From positions 82,397-146,396 of the forward strand of contig JBMOOQ010000060.1 of assembly GCA_049324435.1 (NCBI GenBank): a stretch of 64,000 nucleotides of DNA, given 5' to 3'. The translations under genes and the position numbers were made by a program. The notes under the pieces are model-generated. The model was not told the origin of the DNA. It saw only the letters and a list, made by a program, of their open reading frames with translations, and made no database searches. The DNA comes from Pseudorhodoplanes sp049324435 (GTDB lineage: Bacteria; Pseudomonadota; Alphaproteobacteria; Rhizobiales; Xanthobacteraceae). How positions within the stretch are numbered: position 1 is the stretch's first letter; every line of letters begins with the position of its first letter. Shown here piece after piece: positions 26,404 to 34,551 of the stretch.

Positions 26404-27681
26404 ATGACTGCCATCGTCAATATCGTCGGCCGCGAAATCCTGGACAGCCGCGGCAATCCCACCGTCGAAGTCGATGTCCTCCTGGAGGACGGCTCGCTGG
26501 GCCGCGCTGCGGTCCCGTCCGGCGCCTCGACCGGCGCGCATGAGGCGGTCGAGCTGCGGGACGGCGACAAGGCCCGCTATCTCGGCAAGGGCGTGCGCAA
26601 GGCGGTGGATGCGGTCGAGGGCGAGATTTTCGATGCGATCGGCGGCATGGATGCCGAGGACCAGGTGCTGATTGACGAGACCATGATCAAGCTCGACGGC
26701 ACGCCCAACAAGGCGCGGCTCGGCGCCAACGCGATCCTCGGCGTTTCGCTCGCGACCGCGAAGGCTGCAGCCGAGGCAAGCGGGCTGCCGCTCTACCGCT
26801 ATGTCGGCGGCACGTCGGCCCGCACCCTGCCGGTGCCGATGATGAATATCGTCAATGGCGGCGCCCACGCCGACAATCCGATCGATTTTCAGGAATTCAT
26901 GGTGATGCCGGTCGGCGCGTCCTCGTTCGCCGAAGGCCTGCGGATGGGCGCGGAGATTTTCCACACGCTGAAGGCGGCGCTCAAGGCAGCGGGGCACAAC
27001 ACCAATGTCGGCGACGAAGGCGGCTTCGCGCCGAACCTGCCGAGTGCCGAAGCCGCGCTCGATTTCGTCATGCAGGCGGTGACGAAGGCGGGCTTCAAGC
27101 CGGGGAGCGACGTGCTGCTCGCGCTCGACTGCGCTTCGACCGAGTTCTTCAAGGACGGCGTCTACGATTACGAAGGCGAGGGCAAGAAGCGCAGCATTGC
27201 GCAGCAGGTCGAATACCTCGCAGGACTCGTCTCGAAATATCCGATCGCCTCGATCGAGGACGGCATGGCCGAGGACGATTTCGAGGGCTGGAAACTTCTG
27301 ACCAAAACCATCGGCAGCAAGTGTCAGCTGGTCGGTGACGATCTGTTCGTGACCAACGTCAAGCGGCTCGCCGAAGGCATCAAGACCGGCATGGGCAATT
27401 CGATCCTGGTCAAGGTCAACCAGATCGGCACGCTCACCGAAACGCTGGCCGCGGTCGAGATGGCGCACAAGGCGGCCTATACCGCGGTGATGTCGCATCG
27501 CTCGGGCGAGACGGAAGACGCAACGATTGCCGATCTCGCGGTTGCGACCAATTGCGGACAGATCAAGACCGGTTCGCTGGCACGCTCCGACCGCACCGCG
27601 AAATACAATCAGCTGCTGCGCATCGAGCAGGAACTCGGCAGCCAGGCGATCTATCCGGGACGCAACGCGCTAAGGGCGTAG
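26404..27681 (+). CDS. eno: Enolase
   Basis: It converts 2-phosphoglycerate to phosphoenolpyruvate. The 425 residues have the N-terminal REILDSRGNPTVEVD motif, the SGASTGAHEAVELRD loop, metal ligands in LALDCASTEF and SIEDGMAEDDFEGW, and the catalytic Lys region LVKVNQIGTLTE. It is first in the eno-ftsB-pdhABC order common to the group. The start at 26404 matches homologues. Confidence 0.98.
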   Translation: MTAIVNIVGREILDSRGNPTVEVDVLLEDGSLGRAAVPSGASTGAHEAVELRDGDKARYLGKGVRKAVDAVEGEIFDAIGGMDAEDQVLIDETMIKLDGTPNKARLGANAILGVSLATAKAAAEASGLPLYRYVGGTSARTLPVPMMNIVNGGAHADNPIDFQEFMVMPVGASSFAEGLRMGAEIFHTLKAALKAAGHNTNVGDEGGFAPNLPSAEAALDFVMQAVTKAGFKPGSDVLLALDCASTEFFKDGVYDYEGEGKKRSIAQQVEYLAGLVSKYPIASIEDGMAEDDFEGWKLLTKTIGSKCQLVGDDLFVTNVKRLAEGIKTGMGNSILVKVNQIGTLTETLAAVEMAHKAAYTAVMSHRSGETEDATIADLAVATNCGQIKTGSLARSDRTAKYNQLLRIEQELGSQAIYPGRNALRA

Positions 27682-27752
27682 CGGCGCAAGCCGTTCCGCG
27701 CGACCGTGAGTCCATTAATCCGCCCTTAATGCGCGGCGGCAATATTGCCGCA

Positions 27753-28070
27753 ATGGTCTCGCGCAGACGTGTACGTGGAATCCTGACAGCGCTCGCCCTC
27801 TATATCGTGGCCGGCGCGCTGATCGGCTATTTCGGTTTCCATGCCTTCAACGGCCAGCGCGGCATCCATGCCCGCCACCTGATCGACCAGCAGATGGTGG
27901 AACTGACCGCCGAACTGGACCGGCTCAAGACCGAGCGCCGCGACTGGGAGCGCAAGGTGTCGCTGTTGCGTCCGGACCGGATCGATCCGGATACCCTCGA
28001 CGAGCAGGCGCGCCTTCTGATCAATCTCGCGCACCCCAACGACCTCGTCATGATGGTCAAGCCGCGCTAG
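27753..28070 (+). CDS. ftsB: FtsB/DivIC-type septum formation protein
   Basis: This is a bitopic division protein that forms a coiled coil with FtsL and links to FtsQ at the septum. The 105 residues have a short basic cytoplasmic start (MVSRRRVRGI), one transmembrane helix (LTALALYIVAGALIGYFGF), then a periplasmic coiled coil (LIDQQMVELTAELDRLKTERRDWERKVSLL) and the conserved PDTLDEQARLLINLAHPNDLV. An alternative ATG at 27729 would add eight residues. It lies between eno and the pdh genes, its normal place. Confidence 0.88.
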   Translation: MVSRRRVRGILTALALYIVAGALIGYFGFHAFNGQRGIHARHLIDQQMVELTAELDRLKTERRDWERKVSLLRPDRIDPDTLDEQARLLINLAHPNDLVMMVKPR

Positions 28071-28075
28071 CGCGG
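28062..28075 (+). terminator. Palindrome over the ftsB stop codon, possible terminator
   Basis: CCGCGCTAGCGCGG is a perfect 14-bp palindrome containing the TAG stop of ftsB, followed by TTCCACGAGATTTCCC. It can form a stem that may end or stabilise the eno-ftsB message, but the T run is poor. Confidence 0.35.
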
Positions 28076-28157
28076 TTCCACGAGATTTCCCATTGCCCCT
28101 CAGGCATTTCGCCGCAATCGGCGTTGCGCACAGGGCATCGCGCGCGCTTTAATCCGG

Positions 28158-28171
28158 ACCCGAATTCGGGT
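28158..28171. promoter_or_regulatory. Perfect 14-bp palindrome upstream of pdhA
   Basis: ACCCGAATTCGGGT reads the same on both strands. It lies 50-63 bases upstream of the pdhA start in an otherwise gene-free 150 bp, which is a plausible operator position. No known regulator is assigned. Confidence 0.45.
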
Positions 28172-28220
28172 AAGTGATGGCGGTTGCCACGTGACGCGCA
28201 GGGAGCGCCAAGGGATACCG

Positions 28221-29234
28221 ATGGCCGTAGCCAAGAAGACGACAATGTCGGCCGAAACCGCACCGCCGCGCGCCGAGTTCACCAAAGAGCAGGAGCTTGC
28301 GGCCTACCGCGACATGCTGCTGATCCGCCGTTTCGAGGAGAAGGCCGGCCAGATGTATGGCATGGGCCTGATCGGCGGCTTCTGCCATCTCTATATCGGA
28401 CAGGAAGCGGTCGTCGTCGGCATGCAAATGACCCTGAAAGACGGCGACCAGGTCATCACCGGATACCGCGACCACGGGCACATGCTGGCCTGCGGGATGG
28501 ACGCCAAGGGCGTGATGGCCGAACTCACCGGACGCCGCGGCGGCTATTCCAAGGGCAAGGGCGGCTCCATGCACATGTTCTCGGTGGAGAAGGGCTTCTA
28601 TGGCGGCCACGGTATCGTCGGCGCCCAGGTCTCGCTCGGGACGGGTCTTGCTTTCGCCAATCGCTATCGCGGCAACGACAATGTATGCCTGACCTATTTC
28701 GGCGACGGCGCTGCCAATCAGGGCCAGGTCTACGAGAGCTTCAACATGGCCGAGCTCTGGAAATTGCCGGTCGTCTACATCATCGAGAACAACCGCTACG
28801 CGATGGGCACGGCGGTGCATCGCTCGTCGGCGCAGCAGGATTTCAGCAAGCGCGGTGCTTCGTTCAATATTCCCGGCGAGCAGGTCGACGGCATGGACGT
28901 GCGCGCGGTCAAGGCCGCTGGCGAGAAGGCGGTCAAGTGGTGCCGCGAGGGCAACGGCCCGTATATCCTCGAGATGCAGACCTATCGCTATCGCGGTCAT
29001 TCGATGTCGGACCCGGCGAAATACCGCACCCGCGACGAAGTCGAGAAAGTGCGCGCCGAGCAGGATCCGATCGAACAGGTGCGCCAGCGTCTGCTGAAGA
29101 ACAAATGGGCAAGCGAGGAGGACCTCAAGAAGATCGACGCCGACGTGCGCGCCGTCGTCAATGAGTCCGCCGAGTTTGCCACCGTCGATCCCGAGCCCGA
29201 TCCGTCGGAGCTCTATACCGACGTCCTGCGTTGA
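28221..29234 (+). CDS. pdhA: Pyruvate dehydrogenase E1 component, alpha subunit
   Basis: With PdhB it decarboxylates pyruvate using thiamine diphosphate and transfers acetyl groups to the E2 lipoyl arm. The 337 residues contain the ThDP-binding GDGAANQGQVYESFNMAELW...ENN motif and the phosphorylation-loop-like YRYRGHSMSDPAKYR. The start at 28221 (MAVAKKTTM) follows AAGGGATACC. pdhB starts 35 bases after the stop. Confidence 0.96.
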   Translation: MAVAKKTTMSAETAPPRAEFTKEQELAAYRDMLLIRRFEEKAGQMYGMGLIGGFCHLYIGQEAVVVGMQMTLKDGDQVITGYRDHGHMLACGMDAKGVMAELTGRRGGYSKGKGGSMHMFSVEKGFYGGHGIVGAQVSLGTGLAFANRYRGNDNVCLTYFGDGAANQGQVYESFNMAELWKLPVVYIIENNRYAMGTAVHRSSAQQDFSKRGASFNIPGEQVDGMDVRAVKAAGEKAVKWCREGNGPYILEMQTYRYRGHSMSDPAKYRTRDEVEKVRAEQDPIEQVRQRLLKNKWASEEDLKKIDADVRAVVNESAEFATVDPEPDPSELYTDVLR

Positions 29235-29269
29235 TCCTGTCTTGCGGTTCGCTGAATTAGAGAGCGTCC

Positions 29270-30688
29270 ATGCCGATTGATGTTCTGATGCCCGCGCTCT
29301 CGCCGACGATGGAGAAGGGCAACCTTGCCAAGTGGCTCAAGAAGGAGGGCGACGCCGTCAAATCCGGCGACGTGATCGCCGAGATCGAGACCGACAAGGC
29401 GACCATGGAAGTCGAGGCGGTCGACGAGGGCACGCTCGGCAAGATACTCGTGCCGGAAGGCACGCCGGACGTTGCGGTGAATACGCCGATCGCCGTGCTG
29501 CTCGGCGACGGCGAGGATGCCTCCGCGATCAAGGCCGGCGCGCCCGCAGCGAAACCGGCCGCCGCACGCGAGGAATTCGAAGAATCGAAGGCGCCCGACG
29601 CCCCGGACACAGAACAACCCCGGGAAACCGGCGAAGCCGTCTCCGTCGTCTCCGCGCCGCCCGAGCCCGCCGAAGAGCCCGAGCCGGATGTGCCCGCGGG
29701 CACCGAAATGGTGATGCAGACCGTGCGCGAAGCCCTGCGCGACGCCATGGCGGAAGAAATGCGCCGCGACGATACCGTATTCGTTATGGGCGAGGAGGTC
29801 GCCGAGTATCAGGGCGCCTACAAGGTCACGCAAGGGTTGCTGCAGGAATTCGGCGCCAAGCGCGTCGTCGATACCCCGATCACCGAGCATGGCTTTGCCG
29901 GTCTGGGAGTCGGGGCCGCACTCGCGGGACTGAAGCCGATCGTCGAGTTTATGACCTTCAATTTCTCGATGCAGGCGATCGACCAGATCATCAACTCGGC
30001 AGCCAAAACACTCTACATGTCCGGCGGACAGATGGGAGCGTCGATCGTGTTCCGCGGACCGAACGGCGCGGCCGCGCGCGTTGCCGCCCAGCACAGCCAG
30101 GACTTTTCCGCGTGGTATTCGGCGATTCCGGGTCTGATCGTCATTGCGCCTTACACGGCCGCCGATGCCAAGGGGCTGCTCAAATCCGCAATCCGCAATC
30201 CCAATCCGGTCGTGTTCCTCGAAAACGAAATTCTCTACGGCCACTCGTTCCCGGTGCCGAAGCTCGACGATTATCTCGTGCCGATCGGTAAGGCCAAGGT
30301 GGTGCGGCCAGGCAACCACGTCACCATCGTCTCGTTCTCGATCGGGATGACCTATGCGCTGAAGGCGGCCGAGGAACTCGCCAAGAAGCACATCATGGCC
30401 GAGGTGATCGACCTGCGCACGCTGCGGCCTCTTGACGACGCAACCATCATCGCCTCGGTAAAAAAGACCGGCCGGCTGATCACGGTGGAAGAGGGCTGGC
30501 CGCAGAACGGTATTGGTGCGGAAATTTCCGCGCGCGTCATGGAAAAGGCGTTCGATTATTTGGATGCGCCGGTAATGCGCATCACCGGCAAGGACGTGCC
30601 GATGCCGTATGCCGCCAATCTCGAAAAGCTGGCGCTGCCCTCGGTTGCCGAGATCGTCGATGCGGCCAAGGCCGTGACCTATCGCTAG
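29270..30688 (+). CDS. pdhB: Pyruvate dehydrogenase E1 beta subunit with N-terminal lipoyl domain
   Basis: This is the beta subunit of E1, with an added lipoyl domain at residues 1-80 (lipoyl Lys in EIETDKATMEVEAVDEG). A roughly 65-residue Pro/Glu/Ala-rich linker follows, then the transketolase-type domain (TVREALRDAMAEEM, EFMTFNFSMQAIDQIINSAAK) to residue 472. The lipoyl domain on E1-beta is typical of Alphaproteobacteria. Its first 80 codons closely match those of pdhC, a visible internal duplication. Confidence 0.97.
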   Translation: MPIDVLMPALSPTMEKGNLAKWLKKEGDAVKSGDVIAEIETDKATMEVEAVDEGTLGKILVPEGTPDVAVNTPIAVLLGDGEDASAIKAGAPAAKPAAAREEFEESKAPDAPDTEQPRETGEAVSVVSAPPEPAEEPEPDVPAGTEMVMQTVREALRDAMAEEMRRDDTVFVMGEEVAEYQGAYKVTQGLLQEFGAKRVVDTPITEHGFAGLGVGAALAGLKPIVEFMTFNFSMQAIDQIINSAAKTLYMSGGQMGASIVFRGPNGAAARVAAQHSQDFSAWYSAIPGLIVIAPYTAADAKGLLKSAIRNPNPVVFLENEILYGHSFPVPKLDDYLVPIGKAKVVRPGNHVTIVSFSIGMTYALKAAEELAKKHIMAEVIDLRTLRPLDDATIIASVKKTGRLITVEEGWPQNGIGAEISARVMEKAFDYLDAPVMRITGKDVPMPYAANLEKLALPSVAEIVDAAKAVTYR

Positions 30689-30701
30689 CGGAGCAAGCGC
30701 G

Positions 30702-32066
30702 ATGCCGATCGACATCCGGATGCCCGCACTCTCTCCAACGATGGAGAAGGGCAATCTCGCCAAGTGGCTGAAGAAGGAAGGCGACCCGGTCAAGTCCGGC
30801 GACATCATTGCGGAAATCGAAACCGACAAGGCGACCATGGAAGTGGAAGCCGCCGACGAGGGCACGCTCGCGAAGATTCTGGTGCCTGAAGGCACCGCCG
30901 ATGTTCCGGTCAATCAGGTGATTGCGGTTCTGGCGGGCGACGGCGAGGACGTGAAAGCCGCAGCGAGCGGTAGCGGGAAGGTTGTGGCTGCGGCGGCCCC
31001 CGCTGCAGCGAAGCCTGAGCAGAAGCCGGCGCAAGCGGTCGCGGCTCCAGCACCGTCAGCGCCAGTCGCTGCACCGAATCCAGCGGCGGCGCGGGCGCAG
31101 CCGGCCAAAGCCAATGGCGGCATGCGCGTCTTCTCCTCGCCGCTGGCACGGCGGCTTGCGAAGGAAGCGGGCCTCGACATCGCGCGCATTCAGGGATCGG
31201 GGCCGCATGGCCGCGTGATCGCACGCGATATCGATGCGGCGAAATCCGGCAAGGGCCTGAAGGCCGCACCTGCGGCCGGTGCGCCGGCCGGCGCTGCAGC
31301 GGCAGGGGCTGTGGCAGCGCCCGCAATGAGCGACCAGCAAATCCTCGCTCTTTATGAGCCGGGCTCCTACGAAAGCATCCCGCATGACGGCATGCGCCGC
31401 ACCATCGCGCAGCGTCTGACCGCAGCAACCAATGCGATGCCGACCTTCTATCTGACGGTCGACTGCGATCTCGGCAAGCTCACCGCGGCGCGCGAGGAGA
31501 TCAATGCCGCCGCCGGCAAGAATGCGGACGGCAAGCCGCTCTACAAGCTCTCGGTCAACGACTTCGTCATCAAGGCGCTGGCGCTGGCGCTGCAGAAAGT
31601 CCCTGAAGCCAATGTGTCGTGGACCGAAGCCGCGATGCTCCGTCACAAGCATTCCGACATCGGAGTTGCGGTGGCGCTGCCGTTCGGCCTGATCACGCCG
31701 ATCATCCGCCAGGCCGAACTCAAGTCGCTGTCCGCCATATCCAACGAGATGAAAGATCTCGCCGCGCGCGCCAAGGCCAAGAAGCTCAAGCCGCACGAAT
31801 ACCAGGGCGGCACGTCCTCGGTGTCAAATCTCGGCATGTACGGCATCAAGGACTTCACCGCGGTGATCAACCCGCCGCAATCGTCGATTCTGGCGGTCGG
31901 CACCGGTGAGGAGCGTGCCGTGGTCCGTAACGGCCAGATCGTCGCCGCAACGATGATGAGCGTGACGCTCTCGTGCGATCACCGCGCCATCGACGGCGCG
32001 CTCGGCGCCGAGCTTCTGGTGGCATTCAAGAAGCTGATCGAAAATCCGGTGATGATGGTGGTGTAA
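30702..32066 (+). CDS. pdhC: Dihydrolipoamide acetyltransferase (E2 of pyruvate dehydrogenase)
   Basis: It forms the core of the pyruvate dehydrogenase complex and transfers acetyl groups to CoA. The 454 residues have one lipoyl domain (1-78, EIETDKATMEVEAADEG), an Ala/Pro linker, a peripheral-subunit-binding domain (FSSPLARRLAKEAGLDIARIQGSGPHGRV, about residues 143-175), a second Ala-rich linker and the catalytic domain ending with the active-site His in SCDHRAIDGALGAEL. It starts 13 bases after pdhB. The matching E3 (lpdA) is 2.5 kb downstream. Confidence 0.97.
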   Translation: MPIDIRMPALSPTMEKGNLAKWLKKEGDPVKSGDIIAEIETDKATMEVEAADEGTLAKILVPEGTADVPVNQVIAVLAGDGEDVKAAASGSGKVVAAAAPAAAKPEQKPAQAVAAPAPSAPVAAPNPAAARAQPAKANGGMRVFSSPLARRLAKEAGLDIARIQGSGPHGRVIARDIDAAKSGKGLKAAPAAGAPAGAAAAGAVAAPAMSDQQILALYEPGSYESIPHDGMRRTIAQRLTAATNAMPTFYLTVDCDLGKLTAAREEINAAAGKNADGKPLYKLSVNDFVIKALALALQKVPEANVSWTEAAMLRHKHSDIGVAVALPFGLITPIIRQAELKSLSAISNEMKDLAARAKAKKLKPHEYQGGTSSVSNLGMYGIKDFTAVINPPQSSILAVGTGEERAVVRNGQIVAATMMSVTLSCDHRAIDGALGAELLVAFKKLIENPVMMVV

Positions 32067-32322
32067 GGCGAGACGAAGTTCGCACGTCGCATCATCTTTT
32101 CACCATGAGCAAGATCGTCTGACTGCCGCGGCATCGCGACACAGGCTTCCACCCGCAATGCGGTTCGCCGCCATTTGACCGACCAATATGGGCGGATTCT
32201 TCGCAGTCGGCACTACGATTCAACTTGTGGTCTGCTCTGCAATTCAGTCATCATCGCAACACTGACAGAAATCCGGATGTCAAAGCCGGATCGACTTGGG
32301 AAACGTTCAACAGGAGGAATCC

Positions 32323-33372
32323 GTGCGAGCAGAGCGCATCGCCGAGCCTGACCACCGTTACGTTACATCGAACTGGACGACAGCCTTGAGGCGCGGCGCA
32401 TTGACTGCCGGCATTCTGGCCACGGCGTTTTTTTCTGCGGGCATTCAGCCGGCCTTTGCTCAGGCCGAGTATCCCACCAAGCCGATCCGCGTCGTCGTGC
32501 CGTTCCCGGCCGGCGGTACGACCGACATGCTGGCGCGGCTCATCACCCAGAAGATGGGCGAGTCGATGAAGCAATCGTTCGTGGTTGAGAATGTTGGCGG
32601 GGCGGGCGGGTCGATCGGCGCCGATCAGATCGCGAAAGCTGCGCCCGACGGCTATTCGCTGCTATTCCACAATCTGACTTTCTCCACCACGACATCGTCG
32701 CTGCAATATGCCGGGCGCTCGCGCCACGATATCGAGAAGGACTTCGTGCCGATTTCGGTCGGCGCGTATGTGCCGATGCTGCTGCTGGCGCATCCGTCCG
32801 TCGGGGCCAAGGATCTGAAGGAATTCGTGGCGATCGCGAAGGCTGCGAAGGAACCCTTGTTCTACGGATCGACCGGCCCCGGCAGCGTGATGAATTTCTC
32901 CGGCGAACTGCTCAAGCGCGACGCAGGCATCAAGCTCGATCACGTGCCGTTCCGGGGCGCGGCGCCGCTGGTGCAGGAACTGCTTTCCGGGCGCATCCAG
33001 TTTGGCGGAGACCAGCTCTCCACCTCGCTGCAACATGCGAAGTCCGGTGCGTTGCGGCCCCTGGCGGTGCAGAGCGCGACGCGCTCTCCGGCACTGCCGG
33101 ACGTTCCGACCGTGCGCGAGCAGGGTTTCGCCTTCCTCGAATTGCAGGGCTGGAACGGATTCTTCGCTCCAGCGGGAACGCCGGACGCAATCGTCCAGCG
33201 CCTGCATAAGGAGATCGTGGCCGCGGTCAAGGATCCCGATGTGCGCGCAAAGATGCAACAGGTGGGAGCCGAGCCCGGCGGCTCTTCGCAGGACGAGATG
33301 CGCAAGATGCTCAAGGAGCAGATATCCAAGGTCAAGCCGGTGATCGAGGACCTGAAGCTAGTCGTGCAATAG
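32323..33372 (+). CDS. Tripartite tricarboxylate transporter (Bug-family) solute-binding protein
   Basis: This is a periplasmic solute-binding protein of the TctC/Bug family. I choose the GTG at 32323, which has a near-perfect AGGAGG five bases upstream. The signal peptide has a long basic n-region and a hydrophobic core, ending AFA-QAEYPTKPI. The mature protein shows the Bug hallmarks YPTKPIRVVVPFPAGGTTDMLARL and PDGYSLLFHNLTF, and a ligand loop GSTGPGSVMNFSGEL. The length of 349 residues is near normal. No tctA or tctB membrane partner is in the window; orphan Bug proteins are common in Bradyrhizobium and Bordetella. The ligand is unknown. Confidence 0.88.
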   Translation: MRAERIAEPDHRYVTSNWTTALRRGALTAGILATAFFSAGIQPAFAQAEYPTKPIRVVVPFPAGGTTDMLARLITQKMGESMKQSFVVENVGGAGGSIGADQIAKAAPDGYSLLFHNLTFSTTTSSLQYAGRSRHDIEKDFVPISVGAYVPMLLLAHPSVGAKDLKEFVAIAKAAKEPLFYGSTGPGSVMNFSGELLKRDAGIKLDHVPFRGAAPLVQELLSGRIQFGGDQLSTSLQHAKSGALRPLAVQSATRSPALPDVPTVREQGFAFLELQGWNGFFAPAGTPDAIVQRLHKEIVAAVKDPDVRAKMQQVGAEPGGSSQDEMRKMLKEQISKVKPVIEDLKLVVQ

Positions 33373-33390
33373 GTTTTCGGGGGAAACACG

Positions 33391-33603
33391 ATGGCGAAAG
33401 TGCGAGTCGAACTGACAAATCATGAGCTGAGCCGCGAGGAAAACGGGGTTCGATTTGAGGTGACAGCGACCAGTGGGGAGCGCCGCGGTCAGCTTATCGT
33501 GAGCAGGGGAGGGCTGCGCTGGAAGCCGAAAAGCAAGCAGGACCACCACAAAATTACTTGGCGGCAATTTGATGAGGTGATGCGGAACTACCCGCGGCGC
33601 TAG
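33391..33603 (+). CDS. Small protein of unknown function (70 aa)
   Basis: I do not recognise a family with certainty. The 70 residues (MAKVRVELTNHELSREENG...) are strongly charged, with no membrane segment or signal, and alternate as expected for a small beta-rich fold (VRFEVTATSGERRGQLIVSRGGLRWKP) followed by a helix (WRQFDEVMRNY). A GGGGGAAACAC ribosome-binding site lies in front of the ATG and only 18 bases separate it from the Bug protein, so the two are probably co-transcribed. Confidence 0.7.
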   Translation: MAKVRVELTNHELSREENGVRFEVTATSGERRGQLIVSRGGLRWKPKSKQDHHKITWRQFDEVMRNYPRR

Positions 33604-33642
33604 CAATTCGGCATCCAGCCGCCGTCGAACGGCGCCGGGACA

Positions 33643-34383
33643 CTATCCCGGCGTCAGCCCTTTTGCCTTGATCACCGCCTGCGCCTCCGGCGTTCGCAGA
33701 TAGTCGATCATCGCGCGCGCGACCTCCTTCTGCTTGCCGTCCGCCAGTATGCCCATGGAGAATTGCGTCACCTGATCGAGTTCGCCGGGCAGGGGGCCGA
33801 GCAGCTCCGCACCTTCGACCGCAATCAGTTCGGAAATCTGCTGGACCGCAATATCGGCTTCGCCTGAGACTACGAGCTTCGCCGCGGGCGAAGCATTCTT
33901 GGCCTTGGCCTTGATCTGTTCGGCGATGCCGAGTTTCGCCAGCACGTTTTCGAACGCGGTGCCGCTCAGGCCGCCCGCCGAATAGGAGACGGCCTTGGCG
34001 TCCAGCAGCGCCCGCTTGACGGCTTCGGGCGTCGAGATGTCCGGCCGCGGTTGCCCCGCCTTGATCGACAGCCCGACCTGCGCGCGAGCGATATCGATGC
34101 GGTCGCCGGTCACCTTCCTCTCCTTGATCAGCGCGTCGATATTGCCGGCATTGGCGATCAGAAGATCGGCGGTTTCTCCGGCCTGCACCTTCTTCACCAG
34201 CTGTCCCGAAGGCGCCACGACGAGGTTCACCTTGTGGCCGGTGGCGGCGGTAAAGCGCGGCGCGAGATCGAGCAGCGAGGTTCGCAGCGCCTGCGTGCAG
34301 AAGACCGTCAGCTCGGCGGCCGACGCGCCGCCGCACCAGATTGCAATCAGGCCAGACATCGCGGCCGCAAGAGTCTTGCGCAT
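33643..34383 (-). CDS. ModA-like periplasmic substrate-binding protein, orphan
   Basis: This is a periplasmic binding protein of the molybdate/tungstate (ModA-like) type. The 246 residues start with a clear signal peptide (cleavage after GGASA), then AELTVFCTQALRTSLLDLAPRFTAATGHKV and VVAPSGQLVKKVQAGETADLLIANAGNID, the usual first lobe of this family. No ABC permease or ATPase is adjacent, so the ligand is uncertain; homologues in the group are often annotated only as substrate-binding proteins. It is divergent from lpdA and convergent with the small unknown at 33391. Confidence 0.82.
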   Translation of the reverse strand: MRKTLAAAMSGLIAIWCGGASAAELTVFCTQALRTSLLDLAPRFTAATGHKVNLVVAPSGQLVKKVQAGETADLLIANAGNIDALIKERKVTGDRIDIARAQVGLSIKAGQPRPDISTPEAVKRALLDAKAVSYSAGGLSGTAFENVLAKLGIAEQIKAKAKNASPAAKLVVSGEADIAVQQISELIAVEGAELLGPLPGELDQVTQFSMGILADGKQKEVARAMIDYLRTPEAQAVIKAKGLTPG

Positions 34384-34496
34384 GAGCGTCCTCCACGCAT
34401 GTTCCGTTATGTTTTCTTTCGAGCCTAAACCTGCTATCCGGCGGCAACAATTGTCTTTTCAGGGCGGTCCCCGGAAACAGTACCGGGAATCGGCCA

Positions 34497-34543
34497 GGAA
34501 ATGGCCCCAGGAAGCGGCCCCAAGAAGCGGCCCCAGGAATCGG
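34497..34543. repeat. 13-bp tandem repeats upstream of lpdA
   Basis: Three contiguous copies of GGAAGCGGCCCCA (34497-34509 with GGAAATGG, 34510-34522, 34523-34535 with AGAA), and a partial fourth (GGAATCGG), end 8 bases before the lpdA start codon. The unit is unrelated in sequence to the array at 3437 but has the same length. Confidence 0.85.
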
Positions 34544-34551
34544 AGACCGGC

